Assembly (NCBI GenBank): GCA_016283175.1
Contig: JAEEMK010000031.1
Coordinates: 1-45,207 of the forward strand
DNA from: Bacteroidales bacterium
GTDB lineage: Bacteria > Bacteroidota > Bacteroidia > Bacteroidales > P3
DNA: 45,207 nucleotides
Reading direction: 5' to 3'
Each line of letters begins with the position of its first letter. Within the stretch, counting starts at the first letter, position 1. The translations under genes were made by a program, and so were the position numbers. Positions 1 through 6,428 of the stretch are shown piece by piece. The notes under the pieces are model-generated. The model was not told the DNA's origin, ran no database searches, and saw only the letters and a list, made by a program, of their open reading frames with translations.

Positions 1-26
1 AAGGTTTTTTTCGATATACATTCCCT

Positions 27-125
27 GGCATATGTACAGTATGTGTACAGTATATGTACAGTATATGTACGCTTCTAAAGCGTACCTATACTGTACATAT
101 ACTGTACAAATACTGTACATATGCC
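27..125. repeat. Long hairpin of TGTACAGTAT iterons, copy 1
   Basis: Two 48-base arms (27-74 and 78-125) are complementary except at two positions, with a 3-base loop CTA. Each arm is built from 11 bp units of the form TGTACAGTATN, so TGTACA, itself a palindrome, recurs about once per helical turn, and the arm closes with GTACGCTT. A near-identical but perfect copy lies at 32181-32295. No T-tract follows, so a terminator role is unlikely. I do not recognise the family. Confidence 0.9.
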
Positions 126-336
126 TTACCTGGTATAAGAGTTGGTTTTGTAAAGTGTTGATATTCAGGTTTTGATTCTTCGGGCGTTTTTTGAGGACTT
201 TAGTGCTTTTTTTTACGGTTTTTGGTGACGAAACGGTGTTGTTGGTAAATCGTTGTTGTTCAGTGTAATACAATTATGTGCATATGTGGTTGATAATAAT
301 TGTGATAATTTCTTGCGAAGTGTTGCGAAAAATGTG

Positions 337-344
337 TAATTTTG
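337..344 (+). promoter_or_regulatory. Bacteroidota -7 box upstream of 445 gene
   Basis: TAATTTTG fits the TAnnTTTG consensus. A weak -33 match (CTTG, 312-315) lies 21 bases upstream. The implied leader to the ATG at 445 is about 95 bases. Confidence 0.5.
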
Positions 345-444
345 CAAAACGAAATTTATAAAATATTTATTTACATACTTTTGGTTTGGGTCGAAATGGA
401 AGAATGAGTTTCTGCGTCACTCCCAAAATCTTTGCCAACGAGAA

Positions 445-1155
445 ATGAACGAAAGTGGCAATATATCATACACCGAACGAGCTGTGTTCCAGCCTGCTGA
501 CGATGTCAATACGACATCGAACGTGCAGGACTATCTGCGTATGCTCTCCAAGTGTGAGGCTGTGATTGAATCGTTGAAAGGTCAGCTTGGCGCTAAGGAC
601 AGGGAGGTGGAACGATGGAAAGGCCTGGCGGAGGAGAAGGACAGGACTATAGCGGCGCAGGCAGATGAAATTGCAGCCTTGCGCTCGGCCGCAATGCCTC
701 GCCGGGCTGAACGGCAGCCGCTGGCAGTGGAAGTTGCCCTGGATGGCGATGGCGCGCAGCGACAGTCGCGGCGGGTGCTGCGCGACAAGCCTGTACGCAT
801 CAGCGACGAGGTGGTGCGCGAACTCAAAAACAACCGCAAAGCGTTCCCTGCAGTGTGCGACAAGGCGCAGGAATACTGGCAGCTGCTTGCCGATGCCGGC
901 CTTGTCGACGAACGGCTTAAGCCCACGTCGCGATGCGGCATCACCGTTATGGCGCGCATCGTGGGGCGTATGCGCAGTGAGGTGGATCCTGCCATCAGCT
1001 GGGCTTTCTTCGAACGCTACTGGAAGGTGAATAATCTGCAGAGCAACCTGTATCGCGATGCATACAAGGACAGTCAGTATTATGCTGTCGTGAACCGCAT
1101 TTTCGGACTTCCCGACGACGCTCCGCTCCCTGTCAAGGTTGACCGTGAGGCGTAG
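445..1155 (+). CDS. Hypothetical coiled-coil protein
   Basis: This is a 236-residue soluble protein that I do not recognise. Residues about 30-80 form a charged heptad-like helix (LKGQLGAKDREVERWKGLAE and following), predicted coiled coil. A basic, arginine-rich linker (about 85-115) follows. The C-terminal 110 residues are a compact helical domain with a conserved look (RISDEVVRELKNNRKAF, then RCGITVMARIVGRM and aromatic-rich YWKVNNLQSNLYRD). No signal peptide or membrane segment is seen. The basic linker plus coiled coil would suit a DNA-associated protein, but this is inference. Its neighbours, a small HTH protein and repeat-rich spacers, suggest an accessory region. The ATG at 445 follows a promoter candidate at 337-344; no in-frame alternative is better. 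Confidence 0.7.
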   Translation: MNESGNISYTERAVFQPADDVNTTSNVQDYLRMLSKCEAVIESLKGQLGAKDREVERWKGLAEEKDRTIAAQADEIAALRSAAMPRRAERQPLAVEVALDGDGAQRQSRRVLRDKPVRISDEVVRELKNNRKAFPAVCDKAQEYWQLLADAGLVDERLKPTSRCGITVMARIVGRMRSEVDPAISWAFFERYWKVNNLQSNLYRDAYKDSQYYAVVNRIFGLPDDAPLPVKVDREA

Positions 1156-1177
1156 GGTACTGTTGGCAAGAATATTT

Positions 1178-1267
1178 TTTTCGGCAATAGTTTGTTGCCG
1201 GCTGGAGAATGTTGTCCTGCAACGCGTTGCAGAACAACTGCCTTTGTTGCGGCATTATTGCCGAAAA
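1178..1267. repeat. Nested palindrome between two accessory genes
   Basis: A perfect 12 bp outer stem (1178-1189 TTTTCGGCAATA with 1256-1267) encloses an inner palindrome at 1211-1238, whose core CTGCAACGCGTTGCAG is a perfect 16-base dyad flanked by GTTGT/ACAAC. The word TTTGTTGC also occurs directly repeated between the stems. It lies 20 bases after the 445-1155 stop codon. There is no T-tract after the outer stem on the plus strand; on the minus strand the outer stem runs into a short A/T stretch. It could be a structured 3' end, a recombination site or a regulatory dyad. Confidence 0.65.
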
Positions 1268-1408
1268 GGGTTTCTTTTGGTTGCATTATGCTTGCGGAAA
1301 AATGTTGTGAGTTTTTGGTCAATATAATGATTACCAAATGTTTGTTGGTGTTTTGCAATGTTTCTTTATTGTTTCGCCATTGTTTTGTAGAAAGTGTTTC
1401 AGGCAGAG

Positions 1409-1416
1409 TATTTTTG
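1409..1416 (+). promoter_or_regulatory. -7 box of the HTH gene
   Basis: TATTTTTG fits TAnnTTTG. It lies 26 bases before the ATG at 1442 and rules out a longer reading frame that would begin at 1394, inside or upstream of the promoter. Confidence 0.55.
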
Positions 1417-1441
1417 CAGCGACAATAAAAACAATGCTGTT

Positions 1442-1729
1442 ATGTATAATACTTCTTCATTCAATGACGGTGCCAGACGGCAAAGCCGTGGCACCGGTAG
1501 CCAGAGCGAACGCTGCTGGCTGACAACAACACAGTTGCAGAACAAGTTGCAGATTTCGCGCACCACCGTGTGGCGCTGGATGCAACTGGGTGTGATACGT
1601 GCCTATCGCTTCCGGAAGTCGCGCACTATCTATTTCCTCGACTCGGAGGTCGACGACTTCTTGAGCAACAACCCCATATTGCCGTCCGGACGCCTGGACA
1701 AAGTGGGGCTTGGAGTCGATGTGACTTGA
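1442..1729 (+). CDS. Small excisionase-like helix-turn-helix protein
   Basis: This 95-residue protein has a single winged-helix/MerR-like DNA-binding domain of the excisionase (HTH_17) type: WLTTTQLQNKLQISRTTVWR with the following WMQLGVIRAYRFRKSRTIYF and an SEVDDFL tail. This order (helix-turn-helix, then a basic wing, then an acidic helix) is typical of small DNA-binding proteins in Bacteroidales mobile elements, where they act as directionality factors or regulators. The start at 1442 was chosen because a promoter box lies at 1409-1416. No integrase is present in the window, so an excisionase role is unproven; a stand-alone regulator is equally possible. A strong terminator follows at 1784-1840. 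Confidence 0.75.
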   Translation: MYNTSSFNDGARRQSRGTGSQSERCWLTTTQLQNKLQISRTTVWRWMQLGVIRAYRFRKSRTIYFLDSEVDDFLSNNPILPSGRLDKVGLGVDVT

Positions 1730-1783
1730 TTTGTTGTGGATATTGCTTTGGGCTTCAGAATGATACGCTATCTTGAAGCCTGT

Positions 1784-1840
1784 GCCCGTTTCAGCAAGGT
1801 CCGATTTTTGAAAAAAGACCCTTGAAACGGGCTTTTTTTT
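1784..1840 (+). terminator. Rho-independent terminator after HTH gene
   Basis: The stem GCCCGTTTCA...TGAAACGGGC (1784-1793 with 1823-1832), with additional pairing inside, is followed by eight T residues at 1833-1840. It sits 55 bases after the HTH stop codon. Confidence 0.85.
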
Positions 1841-1938
1841 GCCTCAAGGCACTATGTTCATTTTGTTTCATTGTGTAATGCGTTGTTGCATTATATTGAA
1901 TATCAAGTGTTTTTATCGAGAAGGGAGTTTTTGTGGCA

Positions 1939-1946
1939 TATCTTTG
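1939..1946 (+). promoter_or_regulatory. -7 box before structured leader RNA
   Basis: TATCTTTG is an exact TAnnTTTG match. Transcription would start near 1952, exactly where the structured segment begins, and continue into the DUF6266-like gene at 2156. No clear -33 TTTG is seen at the usual distance. Confidence 0.55.
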
Positions 1947-1950
1947 CATC

Positions 1951-2116
1951 GTCTTTCAGGGAGAAAGCATCGCGACGCGAAAGCGGCCGGCACGAGGACG
2001 AGAAATGCAAAGCCGTCGGCAGTGAGTCAGGAGGATGCGCGCGACCTTGCGACACTGCCCAAGGAGGTCCTGCCAGATGCCCGCCATCGCAGCGAGGCTT
2101 TCTCCCGGCAAAAGAC
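1951..2116 (+). ncRNA. GC-rich structured RNA candidate (leader or small RNA)
   Basis: The segment is strikingly GC-rich against AT-rich flanks and has no convincing reading frame. Its two ends pair: TCTTT (1952-1956) plus GGGAGAAAGC (1959-1968) with GCTTTCTCCC (2097-2106) plus AAAGA (2111-2115), a 15 bp closing helix with one internal loop. Inside, ACCTTG...CAAGGAGGT forms a hairpin near 2044-2069, and CAGTG/CACTG and GCCGGC-type pairings are possible. A promoter box lies immediately upstream (1939-1946). The long closed rod resembles 6S-like or Bacteroidales-specific small RNAs in outline, but I cannot assign a family. No terminator follows, so it may equally be the 5' leader of the gene at 2156. 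Confidence 0.55.
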
Positions 2117-2155
2117 AAAATGAAATCAATTGTTTAACTTTTAAATCATCAAAAA

Positions 2156-2806
2156 ATGGGAACAATCAAAAAAGGAATCCTGGGTGGTTTCTCAGGCAAA
2201 GTAGGAACAGTCGTCGGTGCTTTCTGGAAAGGCATAGCCTATATGCGCAGCTTGGCGGGCAGTGTGCATAACCCCAAGACTGCCAAGCAGATGCAACACC
2301 GCCTCAAGTTCGCTATCGTTAGCGAGTTCCTGAGCCGCATCCAAGGATTCGTCAAAGCTGGCTTCAGTGCCAAAGCCGTCGGTATGTCCGAGGTCAACGC
2401 TGCTTTCAAGTACAACTTCGACAATGCCATAGGTGGCGTTTATCCGGCCTATGAGCTGCTGTTCAACAAGTTCTATGTCTCGGTAGGCAGCCTTGACTTG
2501 CCTGACAACCCCAGTGCCGCCATCGACAGCCAGATTCTCAGCGTAAGCTGGAACGACAACAGCGGTCTTGGCAAGGCAGAGGCTACCGACGAGGCTATGC
2601 TGCTGGTTTACAACTCTGTCAAGGACCAGTCGGTCTATTCGCTTGCCGCAGGTACCCGTGCCGACCGTCAGGCCTCGCTGACCCTGCCCACCAGTTGGAG
2701 CGGCGACAGCGTCGACGTGTGGCTCTCGATGCGCAACCCCGACACTGGCCTCGTCTCGAACAGCGTCTACCTGGGCAACTTCAGCATAAAAAGCCATATG
2801 GTCTAG
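2156..2806 (+). CDS. DUF6266-like protein
   Basis: This 216-residue protein begins MGTIKKGILGGFSGKVGTVV, the hallmark start of a Bacteroidota-restricted family annotated as DUF6266, whose function is not known to me. The N-terminal 90 residues are a basic, glycine-rich then helical part (NPKTAKQMQHRLKFAIVSEFLS). The remainder looks like a beta-sandwich (repeated short strands such as ILSVSWNDNSG and EAMLLVYNS, and a C-terminal VDVWLSMRNPDTGLVSNSVY). No signal peptide is seen. Length is normal for the family. It follows the structured RNA at 1951-2116 with no terminator between, so the two are likely co-transcribed. A terminator follows at 2823-2853. Family members are often found in accessory or prophage-like surroundings, which fits the neighbours here. 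Confidence 0.8.
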   Translation: MGTIKKGILGGFSGKVGTVVGAFWKGIAYMRSLAGSVHNPKTAKQMQHRLKFAIVSEFLSRIQGFVKAGFSAKAVGMSEVNAAFKYNFDNAIGGVYPAYELLFNKFYVSVGSLDLPDNPSAAIDSQILSVSWNDNSGLGKAEATDEAMLLVYNSVKDQSVYSLAAGTRADRQASLTLPTSWSGDSVDVWLSMRNPDTGLVSNSVYLGNFSIKSHMV

Positions 2807-2822
2807 AGCGTAGGAAATGGAC

Positions 2823-2853
2823 AAAAGCGTCTTCGTAGGAGGACGCTTTTTTT
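2823..2853 (+). terminator. Rho-independent terminator after DUF6266-like gene
   Basis: The stem AAAAGCGTC...GGACGCTTTT with a loop of about 10 bases is followed by further T residues, 16 bases after the stop codon. Confidence 0.9.
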
Positions 2854-2988
2854 GTTGTTAGGCAGGTTAAGCAAGCGGGGAGGTGTCTCCCTGATACGCG
2901 GAGATGATGATGATTGGGCGTGTGTAAGCACCATACTGCGCTTACGGCTAAGTTTGGCGTTATTGAGAGGTGGTTGCCTGATAATTTG

Positions 2989-3513
2989 TTAGATAGTAGT
3001 GTGGTTGGTGTCTGATGGTGAGATTATTGACGCTGCGGCGATAATGACTATGAAAACAATTCCCAGCCATTTTGAGAAAATCACCACGCCGATGTAAATC
3101 ATACATATACTCATTAACTTTAGTAAAGCATCGAGTATACAATGGTGTGAAATGAGTTTGACTATGTCTATTACCTTTATCAAAAAGAAGACGAGGAACA
3201 ATAGGAAGAATATCCAGGCGAAAAAATGCCCGGTTCCATTCAGCTCGTACCATAATTTGTAGTGGCACCATCCTGCGTCGATAGGGAAAAGCACAAATGC
3301 CAGCGTGGAAAAGAAAAAGGTTTTTCCTTCTTTTTTCTTGTCCGAATTTATAATGGGCGATTCGTTTATGCCAGAATTAAATAGTAAGCCCACCGCGAGA
3401 AACAGCAATCCGCCGAAAAACAGCCATAAATTCATCCCGTTTATGTCTGCACCGGCAACTGAATGAGCCTTGCCGTTCAAAAAGACCGTGAAATTCCAAA
3501 ACCATCTTGCCAT
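2989..3513 (-). CDS. Unknown four-helix membrane protein
   Basis: This 174-residue protein of unknown family is the last gene of a three-gene minus-strand operon that starts at 5910. Hydrophobic segments lie at about residues 27-45 (LWLFFGGLLFLAVGLLF), 66-80, 94-115 (FFAWIFFLLFLVFFLIKVI) and 128-162, so about four membrane helices are expected, with a lysine-rich loop (SDKKKEGK) between the first two. No catalytic motif is visible. It starts 25 bases after the stop codon of the gene before it. Base composition is lower in GC than the neighbouring housekeeping genes. It is presumably an inner-membrane partner of the two larger proteins upstream. Confidence 0.65.
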   Translation of the reverse strand: MARWFWNFTVFLNGKAHSVAGADINGMNLWLFFGGLLFLAVGLLFNSGINESPIINSDKKKEGKTFFFSTLAFVLFPIDAGWCHYKLWYELNGTGHFFAWIFFLLFLVFFLIKVIDIVKLISHHCILDALLKLMSICMIYIGVVIFSKWLGIVFIVIIAAASIISPSDTNHTTI

Positions 3514-3538
3514 AATTCGTGGGATTAAAAATACATAA

Positions 3539-4966
3539 TCAATCGCGGTTGGAGTCTCTGTGCTTATCCTCCACAGCCTCCTTGTATCGTTCTATGTCAG
3601 GATCGAAGAAAGGCAATGTTATCTGGGATTCATATTTTTTGCATAGCGATTTGAAAGAGTTGTAATTCTCCAATGTGCTCTGGGTATCGTAATGCCAGAA
3701 GGCGCATCTGATGGCCATCAGCATACAATACTGCTTCAGGGTTTTGTTCGTGGTTCTTTCGATAATGTCGCAGAAAACAGCTTGCGCGACAGAGTACCTG
3801 TCTTCATCCAGCGCGGCAACTCCTTCGAAATATCTGCTCACGTTCTCCAAGTCTTTGTCGCCGCCGCAAAGATTGGCGAGGCTCCGGTATCTGTCTTTTT
3901 CTATGCACGAGATGGCGGCTTCGGCAAACTTCCTGTGCGTTGTCAGCGCCCATTTGTATTCCAGCAGTATGTTGAGCATATGGATCTTGTTGTCCACGCC
4001 TGCAATCGGGAAAGAGGAGCGTTTCTCATACAGCGAAAAGTATTCGTTCACCTTTGCTGATGCGGAATAGTAGTTTCCGTTTTTGAAATCGTCGATTGCC
4101 CCGTTCCGGTATTCGCGCAAAAGATTGTCAATTTCTGATTTTGAATCTTTGTTTATCAATACTTCTTCTCCCAATCTGACGTCGTTGACGTAGTTGTGCG
4201 AGTAGAGATACAGCAGATAGTCGGACATTTTGTTGTAGTTCAGATTCTGCACATAGTCTTTCGGAATGTCTATATAGTTTGACATCTCCGTCACATCCCT
4301 GTTGCTTCTGTCGTTGTTGATCGCATAGAATATTTTCTCGAAAATATTGTCCAGGAAAGTGTACGATACGGTATTGTTGTATATCGGGCTGCCGTCATTC
4401 GAGAACACACCTTGGTGTTCGGGCAGATCCTTGTACTCGATGATGCTCCGGTTTGTTTTCTTCGCGTTGTTCCGCAACAGTTTTACGCCTCCCCAAAGCA
4501 ATAGCGCCGCAAGGATAGATACAAGCAAAAATATGATCGGGAGTGTGCCCCTCTTGGGCTCGTCTGCTTTTTCAGGTGTCTTTTTGTCTTCTGTGGCGTT
4601 CGTGTCCTCATTTGAAGTCACGGCCTCTTCGAGTGGGGTCTCTTCAACAGGTTTCACCTCTGCGGCCGCAGCCTCTTCGATGTCGTCCCTGGCTTTTTCA
4701 TCCTCCTCCTTCGTCTCTGTCTTTTCTCCTTTGGCATCGTCCGCACCCTTTGCGTAGACATTGAAAGCCTCAAGATAAAGAGTGTACAGCAGGTCACAGC
4801 AGTTGACAACCACGATGAGCACCAGTCCTCCCAACGCAAGAATCCCTATTGCCAGAGTGATCAGTATCGAGTCATATTTTTTTCCGTGCAAGTCACGGAT
4901 ATGGCTGATTGTCCAATCCTTTATTTTCTTGTATACCTCGTTGTATGTACTCGTGCGTAAATTCAT
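3539..4966 (-). CDS. Unknown membrane protein, acidic linker, TPR-like domain
   Basis: This 475-residue protein is the middle gene of the operon. A membrane helix at about 36-60 (ITLAIGILALGGLVLIVVV) is followed by a very acidic, low-complexity segment (about 75-140, rich in E, K, A, D and T). A second membrane helix follows at about 143-165 (LPIIFLLVSILAALLLWGG), then a 300-residue soluble, helix-rich domain. The latter has paired-helix motifs with alternating aromatic and alanine residues (NGNYYSASAKVNEYFSLYEK, FAEAAISCIEKDRYRSLANL, YFEGVAALDEDRYSVAQAVF), compatible with tetratricopeptide-like repeats that bind proteins. The topology puts the acidic loop on one side and both termini on the other. 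Its start overlaps the previous stop codon (ATGA at 4963-4966), so the two are translationally coupled. No enzyme motif was found. Confidence 0.7.
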   Translation of the reverse strand: MNLRTSTYNEVYKKIKDWTISHIRDLHGKKYDSILITLAIGILALGGLVLIVVVNCCDLLYTLYLEAFNVYAKGADDAKGEKTETKEEDEKARDDIEEAAAAEVKPVEETPLEEAVTSNEDTNATEDKKTPEKADEPKRGTLPIIFLLVSILAALLLWGGVKLLRNNAKKTNRSIIEYKDLPEHQGVFSNDGSPIYNNTVSYTFLDNIFEKIFYAINNDRSNRDVTEMSNYIDIPKDYVQNLNYNKMSDYLLYLYSHNYVNDVRLGEEVLINKDSKSEIDNLLREYRNGAIDDFKNGNYYSASAKVNEYFSLYEKRSSFPIAGVDNKIHMLNILLEYKWALTTHRKFAEAAISCIEKDRYRSLANLCGGDKDLENVSRYFEGVAALDEDRYSVAQAVFCDIIERTTNKTLKQYCMLMAIRCAFWHYDTQSTLENYNSFKSLCKKYESQITLPFFDPDIERYKEAVEDKHRDSNRD

Positions 4967-5910
4967 ATCTGGATCCTTTTGTCAGTTAGATTGTCCTCCG
5001 GCTTCACGGTGCTCTTTACCTCTAAACCCCATACGTTCGACAGGCGTATTTTGGCTGCGACAATCGTCTCTCCGGAGAAAATGGACGACATATTGTCCTG
5101 GAATGCCTCTCCTGTCGCCGATTTCAGTATTTCTAGTACCGTCGGCTCAAACCAGCACCACCCGTATTTGTCAACCAGCTTTTTGCATTCCTCTGTCTTA
5201 GAATTGTTGTATGCGCAATACAAACTGTCATAGTGCGCAAGGGCGTCCGTCACAATGCGCGTTTGCTCATTGTACAGGAGCGTGTACTTCTTGGGATTGA
5301 AATGCTGCAGCAGATTGGCACAGCGGTAACTTTCCCTTGTGGGGTGTTCGCCTTGTTTGACAATCCACGTGTTGTACATAAAATTTTCATATTCGATAAG
5401 CTTCTGTATGCTGTTCGCGGCTTGTTGCATTGCCAGCGTATAGTAGCCGTTGGGGTAAATCTCGATGGCGTTGGTCAATACCGAATAGCAGTTGTCCCAG
5501 TCGTTCTCATTATAGTAGTTCAGCGCCTTCTTTAGGGGTTTGATTTGCGACTCGGCCATATACAGCCCGTTGTTATAATAGAAATAGCGGCCTTTCGCAA
5601 GCATAATGGCATCTTCGCTTGAAAGATAAATGGCCACAGCCAGCGGAAGAAAAATTATGAGGTATGCCGTTGAGCTGCATTCCCGTTGCTTCAGCTTCTT
5701 GATCAAATAAAAGTACAGGAATGCTATTATGATTAACAGCAGGGCAATAATCAGCTCGTAACGAATGCAAGAGAGAAAATAAACGATTCTGTACAATGTC
5801 GAGTTCGTTATGTTGAGCGATATAAGGCACGACAGGATAATGCCCGCTATGTCTATTATGAAAGCCACGACAACGCTTGTCTTCCCTATTTGTTTTCCTA
5901 ATTGTTTCAT
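4963..5910 (-). CDS. Unknown membrane protein with TPR-like C-terminal domain
   Basis: This 315-residue protein is the first gene of the operon. Three membrane helices (about 13-33, 45-70 and 80-98) are followed by a soluble domain whose core, AESQIKPLKKALNYYNENDW then CYSVLTNAIEIYPNGYYTLA, reads as one or two tetratricopeptide repeats. The C-terminal part (about 200-315) is rich in aromatic residues and has paired cysteines. A well-placed promoter (5956-5963 with 5983-5986) supports the ATG at 5910. The layout of membrane anchor plus TPR-like domain matches the middle gene, so the two may be paralogous partners of a membrane complex. Function is unknown. Confidence 0.7.
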   Translation of the reverse strand: MKQLGKQIGKTSVVVAFIIDIAGIILSCLISLNITNSTLYRIVYFLSCIRYELIIALLLIIIAFLYFYLIKKLKQRECSSTAYLIIFLPLAVAIYLSSEDAIMLAKGRYFYYNNGLYMAESQIKPLKKALNYYNENDWDNCYSVLTNAIEIYPNGYYTLAMQQAANSIQKLIEYENFMYNTWIVKQGEHPTRESYRCANLLQHFNPKKYTLLYNEQTRIVTDALAHYDSLYCAYNNSKTEECKKLVDKYGWCWFEPTVLEILKSATGEAFQDNMSSIFSGETIVAAKIRLSNVWGLEVKSTVKPEDNLTDKRIQI

Positions 5911-5955
5911 CGTCGTTAATGAAAAATGAACTGTTGGTTTGTGTGTTTATAAATG

Positions 5956-5986
5956 CAAAGATACCAAAAAAAACGCAAGTGACAAA
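5956..5986 (-). promoter_or_regulatory. Promoter of the three-gene membrane operon
   Basis: On the minus strand, TTTG (5983-5986) and TATCTTTG (5956-5963) are separated by 19 bases, an ideal Bacteroidota promoter. The leader to the ATG at 5910 would be about 38 bases. Confidence 0.75.
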
Positions 5987-6052
5987 TTGCTATTCTTTTT
6001 ATGCTGAAAAATAAATGTTTAAGATGGTCGTGTGAAAAGAATCGCCGATAAA

Positions 6053-6118
6053 AGAACCCGAAAAAAAATGACCTTTTCTCAACTTTGGCCACCGGGTTCT
6101 ACTGGGTTGTTAATTTTG
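6053..6118 (+). promoter_or_regulatory. Inverted repeat and promoter, plus strand
   Basis: AGAACCCG (6053-6060) pairs with CGGGTTCT (6093-6100) around a 32-base loop. TTTG (6084-6087) and TAATTTTG (6111-6118) form a promoter with 23-base spacing, overlapping the right arm of the repeat. It would transcribe the small reading frame at 6138 and then the region antisense to the ABC gene end. Confidence 0.45.
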
Positions 6119-6137
6119 CCTTTGAAAGTGACGATTA

Positions 6138-6428
6138 ATGTTTGAATTGCCGAATTTCAAGGAGGTCACGATTAATGCAAATTTCAACATCTGCCGCTAT
6201 ACAGTCGGATTGTTAATCATATTTCTTCTGGCTCTCAATGGCCTAGTAGAGAAAGAGCTAGGAAGTAAACAAATCGCGGACAAAACGTTCCTTGTTCCGA
6301 GTTCCAATTGGAAAACAAGGTGTGAAATATTTTTAAGAGTATATAGATACTTAATTTATGGCTGCGAAGATTGCAAAACATACAATCCCCCTCGTGTGGT
6401 GAATGAAGGGAATTGTTTGTTTTTTTAA
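6138..6428 (+). CDS. Doubtful small membrane protein
   Basis: This 96-residue frame lies 20 bases after a promoter candidate. It contains one hydrophobic helix (TVGLLIIFLLALNGLVEK) and a cysteine pair (GCEDCKTY). It converges on, and overlaps by 4 bases, the end of the ABC transporter gene at 6425. A near-repeat of the start context (GTGACGATTAATG, then GTCACGATTAATG about 40 bases on) is odd. I do not recognise it. It may be a real small protein, a degraded gene, or chance. Confidence 0.3.
   Translation: MFELPNFKEVTINANFNICRYTVGLLIIFLLALNGLVEKELGSKQIADKTFLVPSSNWKTRCEIFLRVYRYLIYGCEDCKTYNPPRVVNEGNCLFF

Larger units (their letters stand above)
1..444. other. Gene-free leading stretch with hairpin and promoter
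   Basis: No gene is visible here. The stretch holds the long TGTACAGTAT hairpin at 27-125, then AT-rich sequence, then a promoter candidate at 337-344 for the gene starting at 445. A short direct repeat, TTGCGAA, occurs at 313-319 and 323-329 just before the promoter; whether it is an operator cannot be told. Confidence 0.6.

Noticed and set aside
27..125. CRISPR array or terminator
   Set aside because: The repeats are contiguous 11 bp units arranged as a palindrome with no spacers, and no T-tract follows.
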